Shown here: positions 6,976 through 19,041 of the stretch, piece after piece
Layout of the letters: every line of letters starts with the position of its first letter
Position numbering within the stretch: the first letter of the stretch is position 1
Origin: Bradyrhizobium sp. B124
GTDB taxonomy: Bacteria > Pseudomonadota > Alphaproteobacteria > Rhizobiales > Xanthobacteraceae
Assembly (NCBI RefSeq): GCF_038967635.1
Contig: NZ_CP152413.1
Location: 3,100,001 to 3,164,000, forward strand
DNA length: 64,000 nucleotides
Reading direction: 5' to 3'
Made by a program: the position numbers and the translations under genes
Notes under the pieces: generated by a model
Database searches by the model: none
Told to the model about the DNA's origin: nothing
Seen by the model: the letters and a program-made list of their open reading frames with translations, nothing else

Positions 6976-9675
6976 ATGTTCGATTCGCCGTTCGATTTCC
7001 TCACGCTCGTCATCGCCATTGTCGCGATCATTTTCGCGCGCAAGGCGCTGAGCCAGATTGCGGTGCTGCAGCGCCGGCTGGATGCGGTCGAGGCCGCGGG
7101 CGTGTCCGCCGCGCGGACGGCCGTGCCGCCACCGCTGGCGCCGCTCGAGGCGTTCGAACAGACGCTACCGGCGGCGCCTCCCATCGCGCCGCCGCCGCTG
7201 CCCGAAGCGGCCGCGAGCGAGCCGGATGCGCATGCAGAGACAGCCGCGGCAGGCGCCGCGCCACCGCCGCTGCCAGAACCACCCGCCCCGCCGCCCCCGG
7301 CGCCCGGCTTCGAGGAGACGCTCGGCACGCGCTGGGTGGTGTGGATCGGCGGCCTGACGCTTGCGCTCGGCGGCTTCTTCATGGTGCGCTATTCGATCGA
7401 GGCCGGGCTGCTCGGCCCCGGCGTGCGCACGCTGCTCGGCGGACTGTTTGCGCTGGCGCTGCTCGGCGCCGGCGAGTGGACGCGGCGCAAGGAAAGCATC
7501 TCCAGCATCGCGGCACTGCCGATCGCCAACATTCCGGCGATCCTCACCGCCGCCGGCACCGCGGTGGCGTTCGCCACCGTCTACGCCGCCTATGCGCTGT
7601 ATGATTTCCTGGCGCCGGCAACCGCCTTCATCCTGCTTGGCATGGTCGCGCTCGGCACGCTCGCGGCCGCGCTGCTGCACGGACCTGCGCTGGCCGGGCT
7701 CGGCATCGTCGGCGCCTTCGTCACGCCGATCCTGGTTTCGTCCGACAAGCCGGACTTCTGGTCGCTCTACATTTATCTCGCCGTCGTCACGGCGGCCGCG
7801 TTCGGCCTCGCGCGCATCCGGCTGTGGCGCTGGCTCGCCGTCACGACGATCGCCTTCGCGCTGCTATGGACCTTCCCGTGCCTGCAATGCGGGCCGGAGA
7901 TGATCGCGCCGCACGTCTTCCACGTCATCGCGGGCTTCGTGCTGGCGGCGCTGCTCGTGGTCTGCGGCTTCATGTTCGGCCCCGACGGCGACGGCGAGGA
8001 GATCGAGCCGATTTCATCCGGCTCGCTCGCGGCCTATCTGTTTGGCGCGATGCTGATCGTGCTCAACAGCGCCCACGCCGACAGCGCGATGATCGGCTTT
8101 GCGCTGCTGACGGCAGGCAGTCTTTTCGTGGCCTGGCGCGCGCCCGCCGCTGCCGGCGCGATCGCCGCCGCGTCGGTCTTCGTCTTCATCGTGTTCGGCG
8201 AGTGGGCCGTGCGCCGCAACGTCGACATGCTGGTGCTGCCGGGCGGCGCGATCCCGGGCATCGGCCCGTCCGCGACCGACGGCTCGGTCTCGCTGCATCT
8301 CGTCACCGCCGCGCTGTTCGCGGCCGCCTTTGGCATCGCCGGCTTCTTCGCACAACTGCGTTTTGCCACCACGAAGATCACGGTGACCTGGGCCGCGGCA
8401 GCCGTGTTCACGCCGGTCGCGCTGCTGGTCGCACTCTATGCACGTATCGCGCATCTCGATCGCTCGATCCCGTTTGCGATCCTCGCCGTGCCGCTCGCAG
8501 CCGCCTACGCCGCCGCGACCGAAGCGCTGAGCCGGCGCGGCGAGCGGCCGGAGCTGTCGCCCTCGATCGCATTGTCGGCGACCGGCGCCCTCGCCTCGCT
8601 GGCGCTGGCGCTGACCTTCGCACTCGACAAGGGCTGGCTCACCATCGCGCTGGCGCTGGTGTCGATGGGCACGGCATGGCTTTCGGTGCAGCGGCCGATC
8701 CCGTTCCTGCGCTGGCTCGCCGCGATCCTGGCCGGCATCGTTGTGCTGCGGATCGGCTATGAGCCGCGGATCGCGGGCGACGCCGTCGGCACCACGCCGA
8801 TCTTCAACTGGCTGCTGTGGGGCTATGGCGTTCCCGCGCTGTCGTTCTGGGCGGGAAGTCATTTCCTGCGCCGCAACGGCGACGACGTCCCGCTGCGCAT
8901 GGTCGAATCCGCTGCGATCCTGTTCACGGTGCTGCTCGCCTTCATGGAGATCCGACACGCGGTCAATAGCGGCGACGTCTATCGCGACAGCGCCGGACTG
9001 ACCGAAGTCGCGTTGCAGGTCGGCGTGACGCTTGCGATGGCGATCGGGCTGGAGCGGCTGCGGCTGCGCAGCGGCAGCATCGTCCACAATGTCGGCGCGG
9101 TGCTGCTGACCGCGTTCGCCGGGCTTGCCAGCCTGTTCGGGCTGCTGGGACTGGACAACCCGATGCTGTGGTGGCAGGACGTCGGCGGCAGCTTCATCAA
9201 TCTGCTGCTGCTCGGCTACGCATTGCCGGCCGTGCTGGCGCTACTGTTGTCCTATGCGGTGGCGGGGCATCGTCCCGCAAGCTACGCCAACACGATCGCC
9301 GCCGGCGCGCTGGTGCTTGCGCTCGCTTACGTCACGTTCGAAATCCGCAGGCTCTATCACGGACCGGTGCTGACGCGCGGCGAGACCACGGGTGCGGAGC
9401 AATACACCTATTCGATCGCCTGGCTGATGTTCGGCGTCGTGCTGCTCGGCATCGGCATCGTCGTCAACTCGCAGCGGGCGCGGCTTGCCTCCGCTGCGGT
9501 GATCGGGCTGACGATCCTGAAGGCGTTCCTGGTCGACATGTCGACGCTCACGGGTGTCTACCGGGCGCTGTCGTTCATGTGCCTTGGCATTGTGCTGGTC
9601 GCGATCGGCTGGCTGTATCAGCGGATCCTGTTCCGCAGGCGGGCCGCTCCGCCGGTCCCGCAGGCTGGGGCTTGA
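6976..9675 (+). CDS. DUF2339 multi-pass membrane protein
   Basis: An 899-residue integral membrane protein. It opens with a hydrophobic helix (FLTLVIAIVAIIFARKAL), a short coiled segment, then a Pro/Ala/Glu-rich linker at about residues 45-112. From residue 115 (LGTRWVVWIGGLTLALGGFF) onward there are more than twenty predicted membrane helices separated by very short loops, ending with YQRILFRRRAAPP. This is the layout of DUF2339. The family function is unknown; its size and helix count suggest a transporter or scaffold. GGAGG precedes ATG 6976. Confidence 0.85.
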   Translation: MFDSPFDFLTLVIAIVAIIFARKALSQIAVLQRRLDAVEAAGVSAARTAVPPPLAPLEAFEQTLPAAPPIAPPPLPEAAASEPDAHAETAAAGAAPPPLPEPPAPPPPAPGFEETLGTRWVVWIGGLTLALGGFFMVRYSIEAGLLGPGVRTLLGGLFALALLGAGEWTRRKESISSIAALPIANIPAILTAAGTAVAFATVYAAYALYDFLAPATAFILLGMVALGTLAAALLHGPALAGLGIVGAFVTPILVSSDKPDFWSLYIYLAVVTAAAFGLARIRLWRWLAVTTIAFALLWTFPCLQCGPEMIAPHVFHVIAGFVLAALLVVCGFMFGPDGDGEEIEPISSGSLAAYLFGAMLIVLNSAHADSAMIGFALLTAGSLFVAWRAPAAAGAIAAASVFVFIVFGEWAVRRNVDMLVLPGGAIPGIGPSATDGSVSLHLVTAALFAAAFGIAGFFAQLRFATTKITVTWAAAAVFTPVALLVALYARIAHLDRSIPFAILAVPLAAAYAAATEALSRRGERPELSPSIALSATGALASLALALTFALDKGWLTIALALVSMGTAWLSVQRPIPFLRWLAAILAGIVVLRIGYEPRIAGDAVGTTPIFNWLLWGYGVPALSFWAGSHFLRRNGDDVPLRMVESAAILFTVLLAFMEIRHAVNSGDVYRDSAGLTEVALQVGVTLAMAIGLERLRLRSGSIVHNVGAVLLTAFAGLASLFGLLGLDNPMLWWQDVGGSFINLLLLGYALPAVLALLLSYAVAGHRPASYANTIAAGALVLALAYVTFEIRRLYHGPVLTRGETTGAEQYTYSIAWLMFGVVLLGIGIVVNSQRARLASAAVIGLTILKAFLVDMSTLTGVYRALSFMCLGIVLVAIGWLYQRILFRRRAAPPVPQAGA

Positions 9676-9703
9676 AGCTTGTTGTCCTGAACGGCGAAAA
9701 GCC

Positions 9704-9937
9704 TCAGTCGACGGATTCGGCAACCAGCCGAATCCTGAACACGGGCTTGCGGCTCTCGTCGAGCAGCTCCATGTGCCATTCGCTGTCTTGCTTCATGTTG
9801 CGCGAAATGCTGCCAAGGAAATTGCCGCAGACCTTGGTCATCTCGGCCCAGGCCACGTCACGGCTCTCAAACTCCGTCGCGTGGTCGGACGCACCAGCGT
9901 AATCGCCATCACTGATACGGAAAAAATACTGCGCCAT
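9704..9937 (-). CDS. DUF6894-like small protein
   Basis: A 77-residue protein starting MAQYFFRISDGDYAGASDHA. It has the DUF6894 pattern: a short beta strand (YFFRI) with a GD turn, a central helix (DVAWAEMTKVCGNFLGS) and a C-terminal strand pair ending FRIRLVAESVD. The family is frequent in Bradyrhizobium and has no known role. A second member lies at 55081-55338. An upstream in-frame ATG at 9949 would add MSSH; the downstream one is preferred because family members start directly with M-x-x-YFF. Confidence 0.7.
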   Translation of the reverse strand: MAQYFFRISDGDYAGASDHATEFESRDVAWAEMTKVCGNFLGSISRNMKQDSEWHMELLDESRKPVFRIRLVAESVD

Positions 9938-10074
9938 ATGACTACTCAAATCGGTGTCCTCGTCATCCCGCCTGTCGGCGAACGCTAAGGTATTGAGTAG
10001 CTATCAACGCGTGGCGACCGCCATCCGTATGACTACGGCTCGGCAGCTATTCCCGCTAGCGCGCAGATGAAACG

Positions 10075-10653
10075 TTAGTCAGTGGAGCGACGCAGTTCCG
10101 GCGCGCTCTCGACCTTGGCGGGCTCGGCCTTGACCGGCTCGAGCTTGGTCCTTTCGACCTGCGGCGTCTCAACGCGCGACACCTCGGTCGGCGAGGCATC
10201 CGCGGATCGGGTGCGCGGGTGCAGCGAACGCGGACGCGCCACCGCGCGTGCCATCAGCATCTGCTGGCCGCCCTGGTGACGGAAATCGCAATAGGCGAAG
10301 CCCATGCCGGAGACCGAGCCGCGGAAGGTGCGATCGTCCTGCTTGTCGAGATTGAAGCACGGTTCGAACGGAATGCCCTTCAGCGAGGCGCAAACGCTCT
10401 GACCACGGATTTGCAGCGTATTGCCGGGCAGGCGCACGTGGCGGATCGGTCCGGAGCCGGAGAACTGGATCGAGCCTGTCGCGCCCAGGTCGTCGAGGAT
10501 GCGGCCGGCACCCCTTGTGCCGTCGAAACAGGTGAAGGCGAACACCTTGCCCGCGACGAATTTGCGGGCCTCATCGGCGTTCATGCTGCCTGCGAATGCC
10601 GGCACGACCATCGCTCCGGCCGTGACGGCCCCCAACACCAAACGCGCAAGCAT
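10075..10653 (-). CDS. Secreted hypothetical protein, 192 aa
   Basis: A signal peptide (MLARLVLGAVTAGAMVVPAFAGS) is followed by a globular part at residues 25-135 with four cysteines (FTCFDGT, SVCASL, EPCFNL, YCDFRH) that could form two disulfides. The region from residue 140 onward is low-complexity and charged (Val/Glu/Lys/Pro: VETPQVERTKLEPVKAEPAK), resembling a cell-envelope spacer. I do not recognise a named domain. Location is probably periplasmic. Confidence 0.7.
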   Translation of the reverse strand: MLARLVLGAVTAGAMVVPAFAGSMNADEARKFVAGKVFAFTCFDGTRGAGRILDDLGATGSIQFSGSGPIRHVRLPGNTLQIRGQSVCASLKGIPFEPCFNLDKQDDRTFRGSVSGMGFAYCDFRHQGGQQMLMARAVARPRSLHPRTRSADASPTEVSRVETPQVERTKLEPVKAEPAKVESAPELRRSTD

Positions 10654-10694
10654 GAGCTACTCCACTTACGAGCGCGGGCACCCGCTCCTTGTTG

Positions 10695-10761
10695 AGCATG
10701 ATCCCCGCACCGACGCTTCTCGACGTCTGCGCGAGGACACCCGGCCCCCCGGGATCATGCT
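10695..10761. repeat. Inverted repeat AGCATGATCCC / GGGATCATGCT
   Basis: Two perfect 11-bp arms at 10695-10705 and 10751-10761 are separated by 45 bp, upstream of the secreted 192-residue protein gene. The outer arms share the core AGCATGATC with the palindrome at 57622-57669, so it is probably a divergent member of the same repeat family. Its position also allows a role in the promoter of the minus-strand gene. Confidence 0.6.
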
Positions 10762-10826
10762 GCAAGTCTCTTTACCCGCTGCTTACCATACCAACCGTGG
10801 CAACATTGGAGCAGCTTGGTTGGTAA

Positions 10827-10846
10827 AGTCTGAACGTCCTCAGACT
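10827..10846 (-). terminator. Hairpin at the 3' end of acuI, possible terminator
   Basis: The perfect stem AGTCTGA / TCAGACT with a 6-nt loop overlaps the acuI stop codon (TGA at 10840-10842). On the minus strand only three T residues follow, so it is a weak intrinsic terminator. On the plus strand it is followed by ATTTTTA, but no gene ends there. A second inverted repeat, TACCAACC / GGTTGGTA, lies just beyond at 10789-10825. Confidence 0.4.
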
Positions 10847-11826
10847 ATTTTTACCACGATGCGGCCGCGGACCTGGCCATCGAGGATTTTCGCGCCATAC
10901 CCCATGACTTCGTCCAAGGCGATTTCATGAGTGATATCAGCCAGTTTTGCCTTATCCAGATCGCTGGCAAGACGGCGCCAGGCGGTCCTGCGGAGCTCGA
11001 TCGGGCACATCACGGAATCGATGCCGAGAAGGCACACACCCCGCAAAATGAAGGGCGCGACCGACGACGGAAGGTCCATGCCGGCCGCCAGGCCGCAGGC
11101 TGCGATGGCACCGCCATACCTGGTCATCGAAAGCAGATTGGCGAGCGTGGTCGACCCGACGCTGTCGACGCCGCCGGCCCAGCGCTCCTTCGCAAGCGCC
11201 TTGGGGGCACCCGACAGTTCGGCGCGGTCGATCACCTCTGTGGCACCGAGACCTTTGAGATAGTCGGCCTCCGACATCCGCCCGGTCGAGGCGATGACGT
11301 GATAGCCGAGCTTCGAGAGCACGGCGATCGCGACCGAGCCGACGCCGCCGGCGGCACCCGTCACCACCACCGGGCCGCTCTTCGGCGTGAGACCGTGCTT
11401 CTCGAGCGCCAGCACCGAGAGCATCGCGGTATAGCCGGCGGTGCCGACCGCCATCGCGTCACGGGCCGAAATCCCGTCCGGCAACCGCACCAGCCAGTCG
11501 CCCTTGACGCGGGCCTTTTCCGCATAGGCGCCGAGATGGGTCTCGCCCATGCCCCAGCCGTTGCAGACGACCTTGTCGCCCGCCTTCCAGTCGGGATGGC
11601 TGGATTGCTCGACCGTGCCCGCGAAATCGATGCCGGCGATCATTGGGAAACGGCGCACCACCGGCGCCTTGCCGGTCAGCGCCAGGCCGTCCTTGTAGTT
11701 CAGCGTCGACCATTCGACGCGGACGGTGACGTCGCCGTCCATCAATTCCGCGTCGTCGAATTGGGTCAGTGCGGCGGTGGTACCCTTGTCCGCCTTGTCG
11801 ATCCTGATTGCCTTGAACGTTGCCAC
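10840..11826 (-). CDS. acuI: AcuI/YhdH-type acrylyl-CoA reductase (MDR family)
   Basis: A 328-residue zinc-independent medium-chain dehydrogenase/reductase. It matches AcuI/YhdH along its length: [53 protein letters not shown], the NADPH-binding [34 protein letters not shown] and GIDSVMCP. The family reduces acryloyl-CoA to propionyl-CoA and detoxifies acrylate. GTG 11826 is chosen because GGGGAG lies 8 nt upstream; a GTG at 11835 would leave no ribosome-binding site. That site is buried in the hairpin at 11833-11862. It lies 45 bp after the MFS gene, probably in one operon. Confidence 0.88.
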   Translation of the reverse strand: MATFKAIRIDKADKGTTAALTQFDDAELMDGDVTVRVEWSTLNYKDGLALTGKAPVVRRFPMIAGIDFAGTVEQSSHPDWKAGDKVVCNGWGMGETHLGAYAEKARVKGDWLVRLPDGISARDAMAVGTAGYTAMLSVLALEKHGLTPKSGPVVVTGAAGGVGSVAIAVLSKLGYHVIASTGRMSEADYLKGLGATEVIDRAELSGAPKALAKERWAGGVDSVGSTTLANLLSMTRYGGAIAACGLAAGMDLPSSVAPFILRGVCLLGIDSVMCPIELRRTAWRRLASDLDKAKLADITHEIALDEVMGYGAKILDGQVRGRIVVKIV

Positions 11827-11832
11827 GATGAG

Positions 11833-11862
11833 CACTCCCCGTAATTCTGGTTTCGGGGAGTG
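11833..11862 (-). promoter_or_regulatory. Hairpin that sequesters the acuI ribosome-binding site
   Basis: A perfect 9-bp inverted repeat: on the minus strand the arms read CACTCCCCG (11862-11854) and CGGGGAGTG (11841-11833) around a 12-nt loop. The second arm contains the GGGGAG Shine-Dalgarno site for GTG 11826. There is no T tract after it, so it does not look like a terminator. The MFS gene just upstream has the same arrangement at 13123-13147. Confidence 0.65.
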
Positions 11863-11871
11863 TTTAACCCA

Positions 11872-13116
11872 TCAGGCGGGCTGCGCAACCGGGCGTGCGA
11901 CGGGCGCCTCGACGATCGGCAGGTTGATCAGCGCCGACAGCACGCCGAACAGCACCGACAGCCACCAGATCGGCGTGTAGGAACCATACTGCTCGAACAC
12001 GACGCCGCCGAGCCAGACCCCGAGGAAGCCGCCCACCTGATGGCTGACGAAGGCGAAGCCGTAGAGGGTGGAGAACCAGCGGGTGCCGAACATCAGCGCG
12101 ACCAGCGCCGAGGTCGGCGGCACGCTCGACAGCCACAGCAGCCCCGAGACCGCGCCGAAGGCAATGGCCGAGAACGGCGTCACGGGGAACGAAATGAAGG
12201 CGACGGTCGCCAGCGCGCGCGAGAAGTAGATCACCGAGAGCAAATAGCGCTTCGGAAAGAAGTTCTGCAGCCAGCCGACGCTGAGCGAGCCCACGATGTT
12301 GAACAGGCCGATCGCCGCAACCACCCAGCCGCCGGTGGTCGCCGGAATGCCGCGGTCGGCCAGATAGGCCGGCAGATGGATGGTGATGAAGGCGAGCTGG
12401 AAGCCGCAGGTGAAGAAACCGAGCACCAGCAGCACATAGGAGCGATGGCCGAAGGCTTCGGCGAGCGCGGTCTTGAACGACTGCTGGTCGGCGGCCGGCA
12501 CCTTGCCGGCCTCGGCGGGCGGCGTCACAAGCGCGAGCGAGAGCGGCACGATCAACAGCATCAGCGCGCTGAACACGACGAGCGCGGTCTGCCAGCCGAA
12601 ATTGTCGATCATCGCAACGCCGAACGGCGCGAACAGGAACTGGCCGAACGAACCGGCGGCGGTGCCGGCGCCGAGCGCGATGCCGCGCTTCTCCGGCGGC
12701 AACAGCTTGCTGAACGCCGCCAGCACCAGATTGAACGACGAGCCCGACAGGCCGAAGCCGATCAGCACGCCGGCGCTGATGTCGAGCGACAATGAGGTGG
12801 TCGAGTAACGCATCAGCAGCAGGCCGGCGGCGTACAGCAAGGCGCCGACGACCATGACGCGCAGCAGGCCGAAGCGATCGGCAATCGCGCCTGCGATCGG
12901 CTGGCCGAGACCCCACAACAGGTTCTGCAGCGCGATGGCAAGGCCGAACACGTCGCGGCCCCAGGCGAATTCACGGCCCATCGGCTGCACGAAAAAGCCG
13001 AGGCTGGAGCGCGGGCCGAAACTCAGCAGCGCGATCGCGCAGCCGCAGACGATGATGACGAGCGGCGTGCGCCAGGTGCCGGACGTCGGTCGAAGATCCC
13101 CGGTGGTAACCGCCAT
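11872..13116 (-). CDS. MFS transporter
   Basis: A 414-residue, twelve-helix major facilitator. Features include the first membrane helix TPLVIIVCGCAIALLSFG, the loop 2-3 motif GAIADRFGLLRVMV, GFGLSGSSFNLVLAAFSKLL, and a long cytoplasmic loop near residues 195-225. It resembles the monocarboxylate/oxalate-formate-like MFS group, so a small organic acid is a reasonable substrate guess. The gene precedes acuI on the same strand by 45 bp, which fits uptake of a three-carbon acid. Its GGGGGA ribosome-binding site, 7 nt before ATG 13116, lies inside a perfect hairpin. Confidence 0.85.
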   Translation of the reverse strand: MAVTTGDLRPTSGTWRTPLVIIVCGCAIALLSFGPRSSLGFFVQPMGREFAWGRDVFGLAIALQNLLWGLGQPIAGAIADRFGLLRVMVVGALLYAAGLLLMRYSTTSLSLDISAGVLIGFGLSGSSFNLVLAAFSKLLPPEKRGIALGAGTAAGSFGQFLFAPFGVAMIDNFGWQTALVVFSALMLLIVPLSLALVTPPAEAGKVPAADQQSFKTALAEAFGHRSYVLLVLGFFTCGFQLAFITIHLPAYLADRGIPATTGGWVVAAIGLFNIVGSLSVGWLQNFFPKRYLLSVIYFSRALATVAFISFPVTPFSAIAFGAVSGLLWLSSVPPTSALVALMFGTRWFSTLYGFAFVSHQVGGFLGVWLGGVVFEQYGSYTPIWWLSVLFGVLSALINLPIVEAPVARPVAQPA

Positions 13117-13122
13117 GTTGTC

Positions 13123-13147
13123 TTCCCCCGCAACTGCTGCGGGGGAA
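13123..13147 (-). promoter_or_regulatory. Hairpin that sequesters the MFS ribosome-binding site
   Basis: A perfect 10-bp stem with a 5-nt loop. On the minus strand it reads TTCCCCCGCA, loop GCAGT, then TGCGGGGGAA. The 3' arm carries GGGGGA, which is the Shine-Dalgarno site 7 nt before ATG 13116. With the similar structure before acuI it suggests RNA-level control of both genes. Confidence 0.65.
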
Positions 13148-13304
13148 CCGCCCCGCGAACATTACCGGGAGTTAATGCATCTGCATGAAAACCCCAAGAG
13201 GCGGCGGAGAAAAATATTCGCTCGCAAGGCAGCTCTGCAGAATCCGAGAGGATGACGAGCGTCATTCCGGGGCATGGCGACCCTGGAGTGGAAGGCTGGA
13301 GGCG

Positions 13305-14786
13305 CTACCGCTTGGCGCTGGCCTGCTCGGCCGAGCTCTGGGCGGCTTCGGCGAGTTGCGCCGATATCTTGGCGGTCTCGGCCGGGTTGCCCCAGCTCGG
13401 CGCATCGCTGCCATCGCCCCAGGCGCGCGGCCGATAGAAGGTGTGGACGCCGAACTTGTACGTCTTCTTCATTTCACTGACCCAGGACGGCCGCACCCAA
13501 TAGGCGTGGTAGTGGGTCGAGCGATCGACTTCCGGCAGCCACAATTTGCCGTCGAGGATCGCCTTCGATATCTTCTTGGCGCGGTCCCACATGTCGGGCT
13601 CGCGGACGACGTCCGGGATGTTGTCGCAGGCGAAGGTGAACTGGCAGGCATAGTGGCGGTTCTTGTTCTGGTAGACCACGCCGCACACCGTCTCCGGATA
13701 TTTGCCGGAGAAGGCGCGGTTCAGCACCACCTGGGCGACCGCGATCTGGCCCCGCACCGCTTCGCCGCGCGCTTCGAAATAGACCGCCTCGGCAAGGCAC
13801 TTCTCCGACTTGGCGCGCGATTTCTCGTCGAACAGGCCGAGCCGTTCCGCCGGCGTCTTGGTGTGCTGGTCGTCGGCGTTGACCTCGCCTTTCGGCGCGA
13901 TGCTCTCGCCCATCTCGCCGGCCTTGACCGGGCCGTCGGCATCGACCGGCAGTGACGCCATCACCTTCAGGTCGGGATCGGGCTGCGCTGCCGGCACAAC
14001 GACCACCGGCGCCTCGCCGGGCTGCCAGCGCTCGAGATTCTCGGGCGTGCCGAGCGACGAGCCGAAGAACAGGCTGGCGGTCTTGAATGCAAACGGATCG
14101 CGCGCATGCGTTGCATCGACAGGCGGCGCAGCAGCAGGCTTCGCGGGCACAGGCTTCAGATCGTCGAGCGGACTGGCCTCGAGCGACATCGACACGTCGT
14201 ATTGCTGCGGCGACGGCTTCACATATTGCGGCAGTGGCGGCGCACGCAGCGCCTCCTGCAATTCGGGATCGAGCGGCGCGTTGTCGACCGGCGCAGTCGC
14301 AGTCTTCATGCCCTTGACCGACGAATTCGATGTCGCGGGATCCTCGTTCGCCGGAGCCGTGTTGGCGGGCTGTGCAGGATCGACCTGGTCAGGCCGCCCG
14401 ACGACGAGACGATCGCCCTTCAGGGTGCGATCGACCTTGGGAAAATCGGATGCCTGGTAGCGCGGCGGCGTTGCTGTGATCGGATTGCGTGTCACCGTGC
14501 CGGTGATGTCGGCGCTCGGACTGTCCAGCCGTGCGAGCAGGATTTGCGGATCCTGTGGCGCCGATGTTCCGATCGGACGGCCGAAACTGTAGGTCGCGAC
14601 CTGGATGGAACCGACCGCGGAGGCGAAGACGCGCTTCTGCCAGCGCTCGGCAACGCCGGGCTGCCGGGCCAGAAGCGACGCAATATCCTGATATCCGAGC
14701 TCGGTCGGCATCAGTGCGAAGATGCCAAGACCGAGACCGAAGAGCGCAAGACGTGCGCCCTTCGGCTGGTTACGCGACACAAACAT
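13305..14786 (-). CDS. Cell wall hydrolase, SleB-like (Hydrolase_2 domain)
   Basis: A 493-residue protein. An N-terminal hydrophobic segment (ARLALFGLGLGIFALMPTEL) acts as signal or membrane anchor. Residues of about 90-330 form a long Pro/Ala-rich region of low complexity. The C-terminal part from about residue 345 (KSEKCLAEAVYFEARGEAVR) is a Hydrolase_2 domain, with the conserved Glu residues of YFEARGE and the later CQFTFACDN, THYHAYWVRPSW and GVHTFYRP. The family contains spore-cortex lytic enzymes and related peptidoglycan hydrolases; here it would act in the periplasm. ATG 14786 is preferred; a TTG at 14801 is also in frame. Confidence 0.82.
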   Translation of the reverse strand: MFVSRNQPKGARLALFGLGLGIFALMPTELGYQDIASLLARQPGVAERWQKRVFASAVGSIQVATYSFGRPIGTSAPQDPQILLARLDSPSADITGTVTRNPITATPPRYQASDFPKVDRTLKGDRLVVGRPDQVDPAQPANTAPANEDPATSNSSVKGMKTATAPVDNAPLDPELQEALRAPPLPQYVKPSPQQYDVSMSLEASPLDDLKPVPAKPAAAPPVDATHARDPFAFKTASLFFGSSLGTPENLERWQPGEAPVVVVPAAQPDPDLKVMASLPVDADGPVKAGEMGESIAPKGEVNADDQHTKTPAERLGLFDEKSRAKSEKCLAEAVYFEARGEAVRGQIAVAQVVLNRAFSGKYPETVCGVVYQNKNRHYACQFTFACDNIPDVVREPDMWDRAKKISKAILDGKLWLPEVDRSTHYHAYWVRPSWVSEMKKTYKFGVHTFYRPRAWGDGSDAPSWGNPAETAKISAQLAEAAQSSAEQASAKR

Positions 14787-15034
14787 CGTACGCTCACGCA
14801 ACGCTTACTGAGTGCAATCGAACGCGGTACATCCGCGCAATTCGACCTTTCTCGTTGCTAACTTGTTTAGGTTGCCGCGGAGTTAACCAGCGTTGCACGC
14901 GCGCTACACTCAAGCGATCGCACGTGCGACGCGCGTCGCATCACGCGTCTTGGTAAATGCGCGGCGCATGAAAGTCGTAAACATCCGGTCAACGAAGATG
15001 GTGAACAAAGTGTTGCAGGCGGTGATCGGCAACG

Positions 15035-15127
15035 CACCGTCATTGCGAGCGAAGCGAAGCAATCCATCTCACCGCACATGCGGGTCGATGGATTGCTTCG
15101 TCGCTATCGCTCCTTGCAATGACGGTG
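15035..15127. repeat. Palindromic repeat family A, copy 1
   Basis: About 93 bp with outer arms CACCGTCATTGC and GCAATGACGGTG and inner arms GCGAAGCAATCCAT and ATGGATTGCTTCGTCGC. It lies in the 417-bp gap between the SleB-like gene and ppdK, just beyond the ppdK terminator. Four more copies occur at 33048, 37006, 48044 and 53520. I see no gene in the remainder of the gap. Confidence 0.9.
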
Positions 15128-15143
15128 CTTACCAAGTGCCTCA

Positions 15144-15177
15144 ACAAACAAAATTGGCCGGGACTTGGTCCCGGCCA
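15144..15177 (-). terminator. Intrinsic terminator of ppdK
   Basis: On the minus strand a perfect 10-bp stem TGGCCGGGAC / GTCCCGGCCA with a 3-nt loop is followed by ATTTTGTTTG. It starts 26 bp after the ppdK stop codon. This is a textbook Rho-independent terminator. Confidence 0.85.
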
Positions 15178-15203
15178 TTGCACTCTCTGGACTGTTTGAT
15201 CGC

Positions 15204-18119
<2,916 letters not shown>

Positions 18120-18210
18120 GTCAGACAACAATCCGAAAAGAGGGGTCGAAGATGCGCGCCTTACACCATTTTGGGGGGTTCCGCGCAAGCCGCGAAACCC
18201 CGCTTTCCCG

Positions 18211-18366
18211 CTACAGGTGCAGCCAGCGCAGCAGGCCCATCCCGACCAGCCCGACGAAGATCAGGTAGATCGCGACGATGTAGTTGAGCAGCCGCGGCAT
18301 GATCAGGATCAGGATGCCTGCAATCAGAGCGACAATGTGCGGCAAATGCCCAGCGGTGATGACCAT
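18211..18366 (-). CDS. DUF3096 small membrane protein
   Basis: A 51-residue protein with two membrane helices: IVALIAGILILIMP and LLNYIVAIYLIFVGLVGMGL. The IAGILILIMPRLLNYIVA stretch is typical of DUF3096. No function is known. It is divergent from the DUF1236 gene, with 236 bp between the two starts, and lies 91 bp upstream of ppdK on the same strand. Confidence 0.85.
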   Translation of the reverse strand: MVITAGHLPHIVALIAGILILIMPRLLNYIVAIYLIFVGLVGMGLLRWLHL

Positions 18367-18602
18367 TGAAGTGTTTCTCCGGCGGTTTTTGGAGGAGCGA
18401 ATCGAGCGGCAGTTTATCCGCTGCGGGGGTTTCCACATCAAGACGTCCGTCACGGCCTGAGAGTTCCCGCAACTCACGAAAATTGCTCCAAAATGCCGCG
18501 TATGTGGCAGCGGTTTTTCCGGAACATCACCACACCAGATGCATTGGCTCGCCGTGCGCATCGGCGAAGGTCGGCGCGCGCGTCAAAAGAATGGAGCGAG
18601 CC

Positions 18603-18962
18603 ATGCGAAACAGAATACTTGCCGTTGCAGCGGTTGCTGCTGCGATCACGGTGCCGGCTGTTGCCGCACAGGCCCAGACCGTCGGCGTTGTCCGCGGTGG
18701 CCCGCCGGTTGCAGTCGAGGATGACGAAGGCATTGCGGTCGAGCAGCGCCCGGCATTCCGCGAATACATCGTGCGCGAGCGCGTGCCGAACTACGCCGTT
18801 CCGGATCGCGTCGTGGTCGGCACCGTGCTGCCGGATGCCGGCGTAACCTATTACGACGTGCCGCAACGGTTCGGCGCGACGCCCTATCGCTACACCGTCG
18901 TGAATGGCGAGACCGTTCTGGTCGAGCCGCGTTCGCGGCGGATCGTTCAGGTCGTCGAATAG
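18603..18962 (+). CDS. DUF1236 secreted protein
   Basis: A 119-residue protein with a signal peptide (MRNRILAVAAVAAAITVPAV, cleaved after AAQAQ). The mature domain contains YIVRERVPNY, VGTVLPDAGVTYYDVP and YRYTVVNGETVLVEPRSRRI, the hallmark of DUF1236. Members are periplasmic or surface-exposed in Rhizobiales and of unknown role. GGAG lies 6 nt before ATG 18603, which is preferred over the in-frame ATG 18591. A strong terminator follows at 19042-19083. Confidence 0.88.
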   Translation: MRNRILAVAAVAAAITVPAVAAQAQTVGVVRGGPPVAVEDDEGIAVEQRPAFREYIVRERVPNYAVPDRVVVGTVLPDAGVTYYDVPQRFGATPYRYTVVNGETVLVEPRSRRIVQVVE

Positions 18963-19041
18963 CTCAACTCAGCACGATCGCCTGAACGAACAGTCCGGGC
19001 GCCGCGCAAGCGGATGTGCGCGCAGTTCGACCGGACCAGAA

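Noticed and set aside
11860-12795. A 311-codon plus-strand frame of Arg, Glu, Gln and His
   Set aside because: Antisense to the twelve-helix MFS transporter; the charged composition is the mirror of the hydrophobic helices.
13123-13147. Intrinsic terminator before the MFS gene
   Set aside because: No T tract follows on either strand and the 3' arm is the ribosome-binding site itself, so a role at the translation start fits better.
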